A stretch of DNA of 64,000 nucleotides from Psychrobacter sp. 4Bb (GTDB lineage: Bacteria; Pseudomonadota; Gammaproteobacteria; Pseudomonadales; Moraxellaceae), in assembly GCF_002836735.1 (NCBI RefSeq), contig NZ_PJAS01000073.1, forward strand, positions 1-64,000, given 5' to 3'. Of this stretch, positions 16,968 to 26,574 are shown one piece after another; the stretch's first letter is position 1, and the number at the start of each line of letters is the position of its first letter. A model generated the notes under the pieces. The model saw only the letters and a program-made list of their open reading frames with translations, did not search any database and was not told the origin of the DNA. Both the position numbers and the translations under genes were made by a program.

Positions 16968-17867
16968 CTAGTGGCTGCCTATCAATATCTGTTGCTCAGC
17001 ATTGGTTTTGGTCAGCTCTAGATTTTGGATAAATCGCCCTTCTACGTCAGTAATAGTAATTTTCCAATCATCTATCACGACGCTCTCGCCTTCTAGATCA
17101 CCAACGAAACCAAGTGCTTGCATGACCAGACCGCCCATCGTATCGACATCGGTGTCGTCAAAACGGCTACCCAGCTCATCATTACAGTCTTCAATCACCG
17201 TAGACGCTTGGACACGCCATGTATTTGGTTTTTCTGGATCAGGGACGATGTTATTGATATCGCTGTCTTCATCAAAGTCATCATGCTCATCGACGATGTC
17301 GCCAACGATTTCTTCCAACAAGTCTTCCATGGTGACCACACCACCAAAGTTACCAAACTCATCAACGACAATCGCCATATGTACTTGGGTGCGCTGCAAT
17401 GAGCGTAGCAAGGTATCAGAACGAGCCGTCTCACTGATATATAACGGCTGGCGCACCAAGTCTCTGAGACGCTTACTGTCAATTTTGTCTTCTTGGTTAC
17501 GAACCATATGTACCAGAATCGGAATCAAGTCTTTTGCCAATAAGATACCGATGACGGCATCATCGTCTTGACTGTCAAAAACAGGATAGCGCGAATGGGT
17601 GGTCTCAAGAATGATGTCCATCACTTCAGCAAGACTGGTGCTCTCGTGCAGACCAATCACTTGCGGACGCGGTGTCATGATTTCGCGGACTTGTGTCGCA
17701 GGCAAATCTAGCACGCCTTCTAACATATCGACAGTATCAGGCTCTAAAAACTGGCGCGAGTCTTGTACCAGACGAATCAATTCATCACGGGTTTCGGGGG
17801 CGGTCGATAGCCAGCGTTTTAAGCCGCGCATCGACCAACTACTCGGGCTGGGAGTGTCGTCAGACAT
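16968..17867 (-). CDS. corC: CorC/HlyC-type CBS-domain protein
   Basis: Cytosolic CBS-pair protein, 299 residues, related to E. coli CorC (YbeX), which is linked to magnesium/cobalt efflux and to ribosome or RNA metabolism near ybeY-lnt. Two CBS motifs are visible: VREIMTPRPQVIGLHEST (about 57-74) through HSRYPVFDSQDDDAVIGILLAKDL, then a second ending IVVDEFGNFGGVVTMEDLLEEIVGDI. A CorC_HlyC C-terminal FAD-like domain follows (NTWRVQASTVIEDCNDEL to ITITDVEGR). There are no membrane segments, so it is the short, soluble form. No Shine-Dalgarno sequence is evident before the ATG. lnt follows after a terminator. Confidence 0.92.
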   Translation of the reverse strand: MSDDTPSPSSWSMRGLKRWLSTAPETRDELIRLVQDSRQFLEPDTVDMLEGVLDLPATQVREIMTPRPQVIGLHESTSLAEVMDIILETTHSRYPVFDSQDDDAVIGILLAKDLIPILVHMVRNQEDKIDSKRLRDLVRQPLYISETARSDTLLRSLQRTQVHMAIVVDEFGNFGGVVTMEDLLEEIVGDIVDEHDDFDEDSDINNIVPDPEKPNTWRVQASTVIEDCNDELGSRFDDTDVDTMGGLVMQALGFVGDLEGESVVIDDWKITITDVEGRFIQNLELTKTNAEQQILIGSH

Positions 17868-18097
17868 GGTGGTGTGATTTAACCTCTTTAGTTAATAAAA
17901 ATTAGAATAGTATTCAATGGAAAAACGAACAATACTCAATAAAAAAAACAAGTAGAGCCTAGATGGGGATAAAAGTAGCAAATAAAACGGCTGGTTTGTT
18001 ATTAATTAATGCATGAATAACAAATTTGCTAGTACAAATTAGCTTCACTTTATCGCAAGGCTCACCGACATTCAACGACAAATTCACTCAAATTGTA

Positions 18098-18127
18098 TTG
18101 TCAGCGTGTTATAAACTTTGCTATGGT
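18098..18127 (+). promoter_or_regulatory. Candidate promoter of the DUF4105 gene
   Basis: TTGTCA (18098-18103), an 18-bp spacer and TATGGT (18122-18127), 30 bp before the likely start codon at 18157. Confidence 0.4.
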
Positions 18128-18156
18128 CAAAGCCTTTATTTATCAAAGCAAACCCT

Positions 18157-19476
18157 ATGTCGCTACGTTCCGTTTTTTCTCGCTTACTCTCGTCGCATAC
18201 GCGTAGTCGACTGTCAGACAGTCGTGGCTTAGACAGTCATGGTTTGGAGAGTCTGGACTTAAAACGCAAAACATTAGAACGTAAACAGCCAAAGCCTACA
18301 TGGCGCCAGCGTCTTGTGACTTTTTTAATTGCCGTTACGTTATTGTTATCAGCGCTATGGTTATTACTCGCGATTTGGTATCAATACGGCGTCAGCTCAG
18401 TATTAACTTGGCTTGCGACAATAGCAATTGTAGGCATATTAGCTGCGCTGCTAAGTACACGTTATTGGGATGTCGTCACAAGAGTATTGCACAGTGACTC
18501 ACTATCTAATAAAAAATCAATTAGCAAAGGCACAGCAACTAAGCTGCTTATCGGTATATATGGCGCTGTTTGGCTCGTGGGTCTAGGTTGGTTTTTTTCT
18601 ATCGAACCGAAACAAGATCGAGAATGGATGGCTGAGGTCGACCAGCGAGTCTCCTATAAGCGTGATGCGACTAACCCTGACTTGATTACCTTAACCAATG
18701 TCCGTAACTTTGATTGGCGAACTGAAGAAGACGCTACCGAGCATTGGGATACCCGTACGATTGATTTGTCTAAACTCTCTGGCGTTGACGTGACCAATTC
18801 TTATTGGATGGGTCCGCTGATTGCTCATACCTTGGTTAGCTTTCGATTCGAAGATGATAGACCACTTGCCTTCTCATTTGAGATACGTAAAGAAGACGGC
18901 GAGTCTTTTTCGGCGCTGGCTGGGTTTTTTCGGCGTTATGAGCTTAGCCTGATTGCTAGCGAGGAGCGTGATATTATCTATACGCGCAGCAATGCGCGCG
19001 GCGAGCAGGTTTATCTGTTTCCTATTAGCAATTTGCAACAGCATGAAGTGAGGTCGCTATTTGAATCTTATCTAACGGCGGCTGATGATTTGAACGCTAA
19101 ACCTGCTTGGTACAATACATTAATCAGCAACTGTACCAATATTATTTTTTATATGGCGCGTATCGTCAGTGGCGAGCGTTTGCCATGGGATTATCGGATT
19201 TGGGTCTCTGGGTGGCTGCCAAACTATCTATACGATGTCGGTATGCTCGACGCCAAGCCCAACAGCGGCGCGCAGAATTGGTCGATGGATACTTGGTACG
19301 AGCGCACTCATATCAATCCAAAAGTGCGTGGTTTTGATAATTTAGCAGGCAGCAGCGTAGTCAATAGCCACGAGTTCTCCAAGCAGATTCGTCAGGATAT
19401 TCCTATCCCGCCATTGGCTGACTCGCAAGCAAGTGCTGAAGCAAAGGCCAAGTCTACTGCTCAGGCATCTAACTAA
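18157..19476 (+). CDS. DUF4105 (Lnb N-terminal periplasmic domain) membrane protein
   Basis: 439 residues from the ATG at 18157; a TTG further upstream (18118) is open but overlaps the likely promoter. A basic, arginine-rich N-terminus is followed by three membrane segments (about 45-115 and 128-147), then a large periplasmic DUF4105 domain. Visible family motifs are LTNVRNFDWRTEEDATEHW, SYWMGPLIAHTLVSF, EIRKEDGESFSAL and the conserved SNCTNIIFYM with its cysteine, which resembles a cysteine-peptidase-like active site. The function of the family is not established; related domains occur beside outer-membrane and lipid-handling genes. It converges on the ycgN-family gene with only 7 bp between stops and no terminator. 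Confidence 0.85.
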   Translation: MSLRSVFSRLLSSHTRSRLSDSRGLDSHGLESLDLKRKTLERKQPKPTWRQRLVTFLIAVTLLLSALWLLLAIWYQYGVSSVLTWLATIAIVGILAALLSTRYWDVVTRVLHSDSLSNKKSISKGTATKLLIGIYGAVWLVGLGWFFSIEPKQDREWMAEVDQRVSYKRDATNPDLITLTNVRNFDWRTEEDATEHWDTRTIDLSKLSGVDVTNSYWMGPLIAHTLVSFRFEDDRPLAFSFEIRKEDGESFSALAGFFRRYELSLIASEERDIIYTRSNARGEQVYLFPISNLQQHEVRSLFESYLTAADDLNAKPAWYNTLISNCTNIIFYMARIVSGERLPWDYRIWVSGWLPNYLYDVGMLDAKPNSGAQNWSMDTWYERTHINPKVRGFDNLAGSSVVNSHEFSKQIRQDIPIPPLADSQASAEAKAKSTAQASN

Positions 19477-19483
19477 CTGTAGA

Positions 19484-20101
19484 CTAAGGATTAACCCAGT
19501 TAACCACCCGTGTCTCCATTTCTTCATCAGACATACCGATTTCCGTGACACAGCGACCAGCGACGCCCACGTTGGCCGCTCGCATCTGTTGTTGTGTCAA
19601 CACAGCATCCCCAGTCAATAATAAATGCCAACTTGGTAAGTCCTGCCCTTTATACAGACGTTTGTAGGCGCAGTGCGATGGTAGCCACATCATCTTGGGC
19701 AAGTTGTCCATAGTCAGCTGAATACAGTCTGGCACGTGCTCCTGACGCGTTGCATAGTGACTGCAATATCCTGTCGCGCAGTCCATCAGCTGGCAGGTGA
19801 CATCGGTATATTCGACCATCTCCTCATCCACATTGCCACTTTCATCTTCGTCGATGTACTTAATCAAGCAACAACTGCCGCAACCATCACACAGTGCTTC
19901 CCACTCGCTATGGTTTAGTTCTGTTAATGAAAATCGCGACCAGAACTGCGGACGTAGTGGCTCAGACTTAGAACTAGCATTAGAATCGACATCGGTACTA
20001 TCAGGGAACAAAGTGACCGGTTGCGCAGGCGTGGCCGCTGCATCGAGACCTGGGTTCAAGTCAGATTGGTCATTATTTTTGTTTAACAAATTTATAGTCA
20101 T
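19484..20101 (-). CDS. YcgN-family cysteine-cluster protein (UPF0260)
   Basis: 205 residues. The core is the conserved cysteine pattern CDGCGSCC, then CQLMDCATGYCSHY, then DCIQL and SHCAYKRL, which suggests a metal or iron-sulfur cluster site. The WHLLLTGD segment and VNW near the end are also typical of the family. E. coli YcgN is about 150 residues; this one has a polar N-terminal extension of about 60. Function is not established. The start has a weak ribosome binding site and no better in-frame alternative. The tail-to-tail neighbour is the DUF4105 gene, so the transcripts are likely to overlap. Confidence 0.88.
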   Translation of the reverse strand: MTINLLNKNNDQSDLNPGLDAAATPAQPVTLFPDSTDVDSNASSKSEPLRPQFWSRFSLTELNHSEWEALCDGCGSCCLIKYIDEDESGNVDEEMVEYTDVTCQLMDCATGYCSHYATRQEHVPDCIQLTMDNLPKMMWLPSHCAYKRLYKGQDLPSWHLLLTGDAVLTQQQMRAANVGVAGRCVTEIGMSDEEMETRVVNWVNP

Positions 20102-20246
20102 AAAGTCGCAGTAGCATTTTGATAAAGAGCGTTACAGTATTATAGCTGTTTTTGCTAGACATGGGCGTTAAGGTAGTACGAGTTAGAAAAACGAACCATC
20201 ACAATGACGAATAATTAAAACTCACAACATAAAAAAGGACAATAAT

Positions 20247-20984
20247 ATGTCAATTAAGACGTTTGAATTAATCAGTACTACCGAGAATGGTGTAGAACTT
20301 ATCAGTTATGTAGCACTACCAGAGAACGCTTCAGATGAAAATCCAGCAGCAGGTATCTTGGTTGCACCAGAATGGTGGGGCGTGGTTGATCATCCAAAAT
20401 CAGTGGTTGAGCGCTTGGCAGAGGCAGGTTATGCAGCAGTCGCTATGGACGTTTACGGTGAAGGCAAACTAACCACTGATGCAGCAATGGCAAACATGTG
20501 GATGGAGCAAGTACTGGCCGATCAAGACATGCTAATGGCACGCTGCCGCTTAATTCTCAATGATTTTAGCGATCAGTTATCAGTCGATGGTGACAACCTA
20601 GGCGCAATCGGTTATTGCTTCGGTGGTAAAGTTGTACTAGATATGGCTCGCGAAGGCATGCCGCTAAAAGCCGTTGCCACGTTCCATGGTAACCCAACCC
20701 CAAAACAGCCAGCAGACAAAAACTTTGCAGCAAAAGTGTTGGTCGCTCATGGCCGTGATGACTCAATGGTATCAATGGATGCTATCGAAGGTCTAAAATC
20801 TGAGCTAGACGCAGCCGATGTTGACTACACTATCGACGTCTATGACAATGCCAAACATGGCTTTACCAATCCGCACGCCGATGAGCGCGCAGCCAAAAAT
20901 GAAGTAGATCTTGGCTACAATGAAGCCGCTGCTAAACAAAGCTGGGAAAACATGCTTGAGTTTATGAAAGCCAATTTAGCATAA
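20247..20984 (+). CDS. Dienelactone hydrolase family protein
   Basis: Soluble alpha/beta hydrolase of 245 residues with the dienelactone hydrolase triad: nucleophile cysteine in GAIGYCFGGKV, aspartate in AHGRDDSMV and histidine in NAKHGFTNP. The N-terminal VAPEWWGVVDH also fits the family. No catechol-degradation genes are adjacent, so a role in chlorocatechol breakdown should not be assumed; many homologues have unknown esterase substrates. A strong ribosome binding site, AAAAAAGGACAATAAT, precedes the ATG, and a perfect-stem terminator follows. Confidence 0.88.
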   Translation: MSIKTFELISTTENGVELISYVALPENASDENPAAGILVAPEWWGVVDHPKSVVERLAEAGYAAVAMDVYGEGKLTTDAAMANMWMEQVLADQDMLMARCRLILNDFSDQLSVDGDNLGAIGYCFGGKVVLDMAREGMPLKAVATFHGNPTPKQPADKNFAAKVLVAHGRDDSMVSMDAIEGLKSELDAADVDYTIDVYDNAKHGFTNPHADERAAKNEVDLGYNEAAAKQSWENMLEFMKANLA

Positions 20985-21010
20985 GAAACGATTTGGTATA
21001 AAGACTATTA

Positions 21011-21043
21011 AAAAGGGTAGCTTAATTATTAAGCTACCCTTTT
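21011..21043 (+). terminator. Intrinsic terminator of the dienelactone hydrolase gene
   Basis: A perfect 15-bp stem AAAAGGGTAGCTTAA / TTAAGCTACCCTTTT with a TTA loop, 27 bp past the stop codon. Confidence 0.92.
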
Positions 21044-21147
21044 ATCTTGAGTGTCGTTTTAGCACCTGTCTTTTAGCCCAGTAATCAGAGTAGTCTTGTG
21101 CTTCTTATTAAATCACGTCATTATCACTTTACTATAAACTGGATTGA

Positions 21148-24100
21148 GTGACGAAGATGTTGTATCTAATGGTGACCCAGTTGGGCTGGCTGGCTTTTAC
21201 GATTCTATTGATCGTGGTGGTCGCGTTATATACTAGGATAGCTCGAAAAATCGAGCATCTACGCCGCGATGTGACGACGCTGCAAGCTAAGCTGGAGCAG
21301 CAAAGACATCGTAGTATGACGCCTCCGTCTGCACCTTTCGTCGATGGAAGCAATTACGCACGCAATACTACTACTGACGATAATGATCTTAAAGACAATG
21401 TTCCTAAAGACAGTGACGCTAAAGACCATGATGCTAAAGAAATAACTTTTGACTCACAACATTCTTCTGCAGATAATCGGCTGCCTGTATCACCACCACC
21501 GCTTCCTACCGTTGCTTCAAACTCGACCACACCTGCAGCATCAAACATCTATGACGATAAATATATAGACGATAACGCCTCGATAAATACTAAAAACACG
21601 GCGTCTACCGCACCGATTGAGCCAGATGAACGCTCATTGCCTATTGTGACCTCACTGATTCATTCAATCAAAAACTGGTTTTTCGGTGGCAACTTGGTCG
21701 TGCGAGTCGGCGTATTGGTGCTATTGGTAGGTGTGGTGCTCCTGCTTCGCTTATTAAGCGAATATATCGAAATTTCGATTGCCACAAAGTTGCTAGCAGT
21801 TGGCGTTACAGGGTTAGCATTGGCAGCGCTTGGGTTAAAGCTGACGGAAAAACGCTTCTCATATGGGATTACGCTACAAGGCGCAGGCTTAGCAATTGCC
21901 TATCTAAGTACCTTTTTTGCTTACAGTGTTTATGAAATCATTCCTAGTATCCCAAGCTTTATCGGGCTTGGGTCATTGTCTGCCATTACCATTGCTCTCG
22001 CCGTACGTCAAAACGCTTTCCCGTTAGCATTACTGGCATTATCAGGTGGATTTTTTGCACCGATTTTGACCAGTGACGATACTGGCAGCTTGGTCACCTT
22101 ATTTAGCTATTATCTACTGCTAAACGTCACCATTGCCGTCATTGCTCATTATCGACCGTGGAAAATATTAAATCTATTCGGTGTGACTGTGACATTTGGC
22201 TTGGCATACTATTGTGGTATCAGCGAAAACCTGAGCGCCGTCATTGAAACGCAGCGCTGGTCATTGGTAGCATTAGTAACCTTACACTGGCTGCTTTACT
22301 TGTTTGTCGTCATTCGTTATGCGCAGCAAATCATCACCTATAATGCGCTAAACAAAAAAGACCTCAGTCATGCTGACAATACAGATAATACAAAACACTT
22401 GGACAAAGCCCATGTAGGCAGCTCCTATGTATTCCCCATTGATACGGGTTTACTGTTTTCAGTACCGCTACTGGCCTTTGGTTTATTTTCTGCCTTACTA
22501 AACGACATCTCTAACGCCCTCACGATTACCAGTGCCATTTTGGCTACGGTTTATCTTGGCTTAGGCTGGTTGTTCATCCAGCGCAGTAGACGCTATGCTT
22601 TAATCACCGAAGGCATGCTGGCGTTAGGGTTAGGATTTTTTGCGCTCGTTATTCCGCTGGCGCTAGATGCTGAATGGATTGCTTTTGGTTGGTCTGTACA
22701 AGGATTGGCGCTAGTATGGTTTGGCAGGCGTTCGCTGCGGTCTTGGTCGGTGTTATTCGGCTTACTATTGCAGCTCGTCAGTATTGTTATACTAGTAACG
22801 ACAGCGATATTCTCTATCGAAGACTATCCCGTTTTAGCCTTTAGTATTTCAGCCCTCAGCTATCTGGCGACCGTCTTTATCTTACGCGCTAGCAACTCCC
22901 CTGCTGTGCTGCTTAATAGCTTAGATAGTAGTAACAAACTTAATAGCCTTAACAATAAAGCTCCTACAAAATCCTCGGTCATCCAATCTCAATCCTCAGT
23001 CCTACAATCACAAACATTGGACGGCACATCAGATGTATTGACTGGCTATGCGCGTGCGCTGGGTGTCAGTACGCAAGCCGCGCAGCAATGGCTAACTTCT
23101 GTCAATAGTCAGAGCCGCGTATTCAAATTCGTTTGGCACAGCCCTAGATTCATCAAATTTTTGACATTGACCGCGATGGCTTGGATGCTACAAGTACTAA
23201 TGCTTGATTTACATCATTGGTTTGATATCTGGCAATCAAGCACGATGGTAATTGCACTGGCAGCACTCATCAGCTTGATCACTTATTGGGTCATCAATCG
23301 CTATCGTCCGTGGGCAGAAATTAGACAGCTTAGTCATGGATTATTGGCCCTGTTCTACTTCATGCTAGTACTGCAACTGCCACAAAAATTTGAGCGAAAT
23401 TTAACATGGGCAACAGCGGAATGGTTGGTATTCATAGGCTTAATAATCGGCTGGTTAGTCATGGGTCAGCTATGGCTAAAAACATGGTCTGATACATGGT
23501 CTGATAACAACAATATCTCACGTTATACTACTGCAAGCTGGCTAGGTACAGGCATATTAATTGTTGCTGCCGCGGCGCATTATGGTCTACCAGACTCTGA
23601 TGGCGTAATGGCTTTCTTGTTTTCAGCAGTACTCATATTATTTGGGTTGTGGTTCAATCTTCGGTATTTCAGTCAAAATGCAGAAAATACATCGACCAAT
23701 AAAGCTTCAGAACAAGGTCTACTGTACTGGTTTGATTGGCAACAGGCACTATTAGGATGCGCTACCATCTTTGCTCCCATTGCTTTACTGTGGGTTGTCT
23801 TTACGAATTGGTCTTATGACGGTGTGATTTGGGGACTGTCTTATTTTCCATTGTTCAACCTATATGACATCACATCTTGGCTGACGCTATCAGTTGGCTT
23901 TAGTCTGTATTACATCAGCCAACGTCGCCACAATGATACCGTTATCGAGTCGAGTACAGCTGCCAAATCTAAGCGCGTATTTACCGCTGAGAATTTGCTA
24001 ATTATATTGGGACTGATCAGCTTTTGGTTGATTTCCAGCATGTTGGTCAGAACGCTACATGCCTTTATTGGCACACCACTTTGGAATGACTATCAAGGCG

Positions 24101-24390
24101 GCGCATGGCAAAGCGAGCAGGTACAAACTGGACTGACGATTTTATGGACGCTTTTAGCCTTGGTCGCCACCATCATGGCGAGTCGCTATTGGCAGCGTGC
24201 GCTTTGGTTTATGGGTATTGGGTTGTTAGGTATCGTCGTACTCAAGCTGGTCTTGGTAGATTTGTCACAGACTGAGGCAATTTGGCGAGTGATATCCTTC
24301 CTTGGCGCAGGCAGTTTAATACTATTAATTGGCTATCTCGCCCCATTACCACCAGCGCACGAGGAAACAGAAAACCAAAATCAAGCATAA
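21148..24390 (+). CDS. DUF2339 polytopic membrane protein
   Basis: A very large inner-membrane protein of 1080 residues with more than 20 predicted membrane segments, the DUF2339 type. After one N-terminal segment (about 5-28) comes a coiled coil (RKIEHLRRDVTTLQAKLEQ) and a long acidic, Ser/Thr/Pro-rich linker (to about 165). The membrane body then starts at NWFFGGNLVVRVGVLVLLVG, a hallmark of the family. Polar loops at about 405-425 and 590-640 are rich in Asn, Ser and Gln. Function is unknown. The start could be GTG 21148 or ATG 21157; both are followed by the same membrane segment. The gene appears single. Confidence 0.87.
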   Translation: MTKMLYLMVTQLGWLAFTILLIVVVALYTRIARKIEHLRRDVTTLQAKLEQQRHRSMTPPSAPFVDGSNYARNTTTDDNDLKDNVPKDSDAKDHDAKEITFDSQHSSADNRLPVSPPPLPTVASNSTTPAASNIYDDKYIDDNASINTKNTASTAPIEPDERSLPIVTSLIHSIKNWFFGGNLVVRVGVLVLLVGVVLLLRLLSEYIEISIATKLLAVGVTGLALAALGLKLTEKRFSYGITLQGAGLAIAYLSTFFAYSVYEIIPSIPSFIGLGSLSAITIALAVRQNAFPLALLALSGGFFAPILTSDDTGSLVTLFSYYLLLNVTIAVIAHYRPWKILNLFGVTVTFGLAYYCGISENLSAVIETQRWSLVALVTLHWLLYLFVVIRYAQQIITYNALNKKDLSHADNTDNTKHLDKAHVGSSYVFPIDTGLLFSVPLLAFGLFSALLNDISNALTITSAILATVYLGLGWLFIQRSRRYALITEGMLALGLGFFALVIPLALDAEWIAFGWSVQGLALVWFGRRSLRSWSVLFGLLLQLVSIVILVTTAIFSIEDYPVLAFSISALSYLATVFILRASNSPAVLLNSLDSSNKLNSLNNKAPTKSSVIQSQSSVLQSQTLDGTSDVLTGYARALGVSTQAAQQWLTSVNSQSRVFKFVWHSPRFIKFLTLTAMAWMLQVLMLDLHHWFDIWQSSTMVIALAALISLITYWVINRYRPWAEIRQLSHGLLALFYFMLVLQLPQKFERNLTWATAEWLVFIGLIIGWLVMGQLWLKTWSDTWSDNNNISRYTTASWLGTGILIVAAAAHYGLPDSDGVMAFLFSAVLILFGLWFNLRYFSQNAENTSTNKASEQGLLYWFDWQQALLGCATIFAPIALLWVVFTNWSYDGVIWGLSYFPLFNLYDITSWLTLSVGFSLYYISQRRHNDTVIESSTAAKSKRVFTAENLLIILGLISFWLISSMLVRTLHAFIGTPLWNDYQGGAWQSEQVQTGLTILWTLLALVATIMASRYWQRALWFMGIGLLGIVVLKLVLVDLSQTEAIWRVISFLGAGSLILLIGYLAPLPPAHEETENQNQA

Positions 24391-24515
24391 TGACAAATCA
24401 GGTTGGGTGAAATTGTGCCGTGAGTAAGGTGGTTCTGTAGTAAACTGGACATCATTAGAAAGTAAACGTTGATTGTTTTACTTTTAGCATTTTTTATAAA
24501 AGGTTATGAAAGCAG

Positions 24516-25472
24516 ATGGATAAGAGAGCAAGTATTCAGTGGTTCCCTGGGCATATGAACAAAGCCCGTAACGAAATCAAAGAAGTCATGCCGCAGATGG
24601 ATTTGGTCATCGAGGTCATCGATGCGCGTATTCCATATAGTAGTGAAAACCCAATGGTCGCAGCACTGCGCGGCGAAAAACCTGTTATCAAAATCCTGAA
24701 CAAAGCTGACCTTGCCGATCCTGAGTTGACTCAAGCATGGATGGATTATCTCGAGCAGCAAGATGGGGTCAAAGCCATCGCTTGCGATACTGAAAAAGCC
24801 AATGATGTAAAACGCATCATCGCCATCTGTAAGCATCTCGTACCTAATAAAGTCGGTACGGGTCGTCAAATCAAAGCCATGATTATGGGTATTCCAAACG
24901 TTGGCAAATCAACGTTGATTAACACCTTAGCAGGGCGCGCTGTGGCCAGAACCGGTGATGAACCTGCCGTGACCAAATCGCAGCAGCTGATTAAGCTGGA
25001 CGATGACATCATGCTCTATGACACGCCTGGCATGCTATGGCCAAAAGTTGAAAACGAAAACTCTGGCTATCGTCTCGCAGCGACTGGCGGTATCCGTGAT
25101 ACTGCTTTTGATTTCGCTGATGTAGCCAGCTATACCGCTGAGTACTTGATGCAAGCCTATCCTGAGCTGCTAAAAACTCGCTATAAAATTGAAGAGCTGC
25201 CAAAGACTGATTGGGAGTTCTTTGAAGTCGCTGGACGTAATCGCGGCTGTGTACGCGCTGGCAATCAAGTCGATACGTACCGTATGTCTGAGATTCTGAT
25301 TAACGAGCTGCGTAGCGCAAAGATTGGTCGCATCACGCTAGAAACACCAGCGATGACTGAAGCGGAAGAAATCGTCGTCGCTGAACAACGACTCGCTGCT
25401 GAAGAGAAGAAAAAGGCGAAAGAGGAAGAAAAGCGCTTACGTCGTTTGAAAACGCGGAAGAATCGGAAGTAG
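24516..25472 (+). CDS. ylqF: Ribosome biogenesis GTPase YlqF/RbgA type
   Basis: Circularly permuted GTPase that helps late assembly of the large ribosomal subunit in bacteria where it has been studied (RbgA). The order of motifs shows the permutation: G4 NKAD (about 62-65) comes first, then G1 GIPNVGKST (127-135), then G3 DTPG (about 170-173). The opening IQWFPGHMNKARNEIKE is the family signature. The C-terminus is a Lys/Glu/Arg-rich helix, probably RNA-binding. 318 residues. AAAGGTTATG lies upstream of the ATG. A GIY-YIG protein gene follows 22 bp later on the same strand. Confidence 0.93.
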   Translation: MDKRASIQWFPGHMNKARNEIKEVMPQMDLVIEVIDARIPYSSENPMVAALRGEKPVIKILNKADLADPELTQAWMDYLEQQDGVKAIACDTEKANDVKRIIAICKHLVPNKVGTGRQIKAMIMGIPNVGKSTLINTLAGRAVARTGDEPAVTKSQQLIKLDDDIMLYDTPGMLWPKVENENSGYRLAATGGIRDTAFDFADVASYTAEYLMQAYPELLKTRYKIEELPKTDWEFFEVAGRNRGCVRAGNQVDTYRMSEILINELRSAKIGRITLETPAMTEAEEIVVAEQRLAAEEKKKAKEEEKRLRRLKTRKNRK

Positions 25473-25494
25473 ACATCCAATAATATAAGCTACT

Positions 25495-26433
25495 ATGAAT
25501 CCTTTAATACCATCAGCTAAAACCATCCAAATTTATCTGCCAAAAGGTAACCCTCGTGGGTTGCGTTTGGCAGAGATGACTACTCGCACAGTAAGATTGA
25601 TTGAAATCCCACGTATCCACATTGACGACTTTTTTGCGATGCCCGATGCCAATCAAGTTGGTTTGTATTTTTTGATTGGTGATACCGATAGTATAGAGAA
25701 GCCGTTACTTTATGTTGGACAAACTGGCGATCTTAAAAGACGTCTTAATCAACATGATGACAAAGATTTCTGGACACGGGCTTTTGTCATGCTCTCAACC
25801 AATAACTCTATGACACAAACCCATGCGCTATATATGGAACATAAAGCTATCGCAACTGCCATTGAGGTGGGTCGTTACGAACTAAAAAATGGAAATAATG
25901 GTAATAAACCACATACACCTGACCCATTAAAAGCTGATTGCGAGGAATTGTTCCACACCCTTGACGTTTTACTATCCACCTTAGGACAGCCTATTTTCGA
26001 GTCCTTTGCTATTCATGATAGCTCTTATAGCCACAAGCCTTATAAAAACAAATCGACTGATTCCACCATTGTTAAAGTCGCTCAAATAATCGATGAAGCT
26101 CCAACAAAACCTGTTCCATCCCTGTTTTACTATAAGGCAAAAGACGGTGATGCTAAAGGATACTATGACGACGATGGCTTTGTAATATTAGCAGGTTCTC
26201 TCATACGACAGACACAAACATCATCAGCTCCACCATTCGTAGCTAAATTGAAAGAGAGTCTACTCAGTAGCGGCAAACTCGTCACCGTAAATGCTAAAAG
26301 CTATAAACTCACTGAAAACCATTTACTTAAAACACCCAGTGGAGCTAGCGCACTAGTATCAGGACGTTCGACCAACGGATGGATTGAGTGGAAAAATGAA
26401 TTGGGTGAGACTTTAGACAGTGTCTATCGATAA
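25495..26433 (+). CDS. GIY-YIG nuclease-domain protein with C-terminal DUF4357
   Basis: 312 residues in two domains. A leader (IQIYLPKGNPRGLRLAEMTT, 11-30) typical of this architecture is followed by a GIY-YIG domain: GLYFLIG (56-62), LYVGQTGDLKRRLNQH (72-87) and a Glu in YMEHKAI (about 115), which match the catalytic tyrosines, arginine and metal-binding glutamate. The C-terminus (about 205-312) ends in a DUF4357 domain (SGASALVSGRSTNGWIEW). The biological role of this class is not established; members are scattered among bacteria and often look horizontally acquired. It lies 22 bp after ylqF with a weak ribosome binding site. No restriction, toxin or phage genes are beside it. Confidence 0.85.
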   Translation: MNPLIPSAKTIQIYLPKGNPRGLRLAEMTTRTVRLIEIPRIHIDDFFAMPDANQVGLYFLIGDTDSIEKPLLYVGQTGDLKRRLNQHDDKDFWTRAFVMLSTNNSMTQTHALYMEHKAIATAIEVGRYELKNGNNGNKPHTPDPLKADCEELFHTLDVLLSTLGQPIFESFAIHDSSYSHKPYKNKSTDSTIVKVAQIIDEAPTKPVPSLFYYKAKDGDAKGYYDDDGFVILAGSLIRQTQTSSAPPFVAKLKESLLSSGKLVTVNAKSYKLTENHLLKTPSGASALVSGRSTNGWIEWKNELGETLDSVYR

Positions 26434-26574
26434 ACTCTTACTTCTCTATAGTGATACTATCTATCCCCTTTATTTATAAACAATTAAGCCTCATATATTG
26501 TTAAATAGTTTTATCTATTTACCTTCTCGCTTGCCAACTCCAAACTCTATATATCCCTGTTCAACTTACAAGGA

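Noticed and set aside
17002-17571. Plus-strand frame of 189 codons opposite corC
   Set aside because: Ser/Thr-rich shadow of a conserved CBS protein on the other strand.
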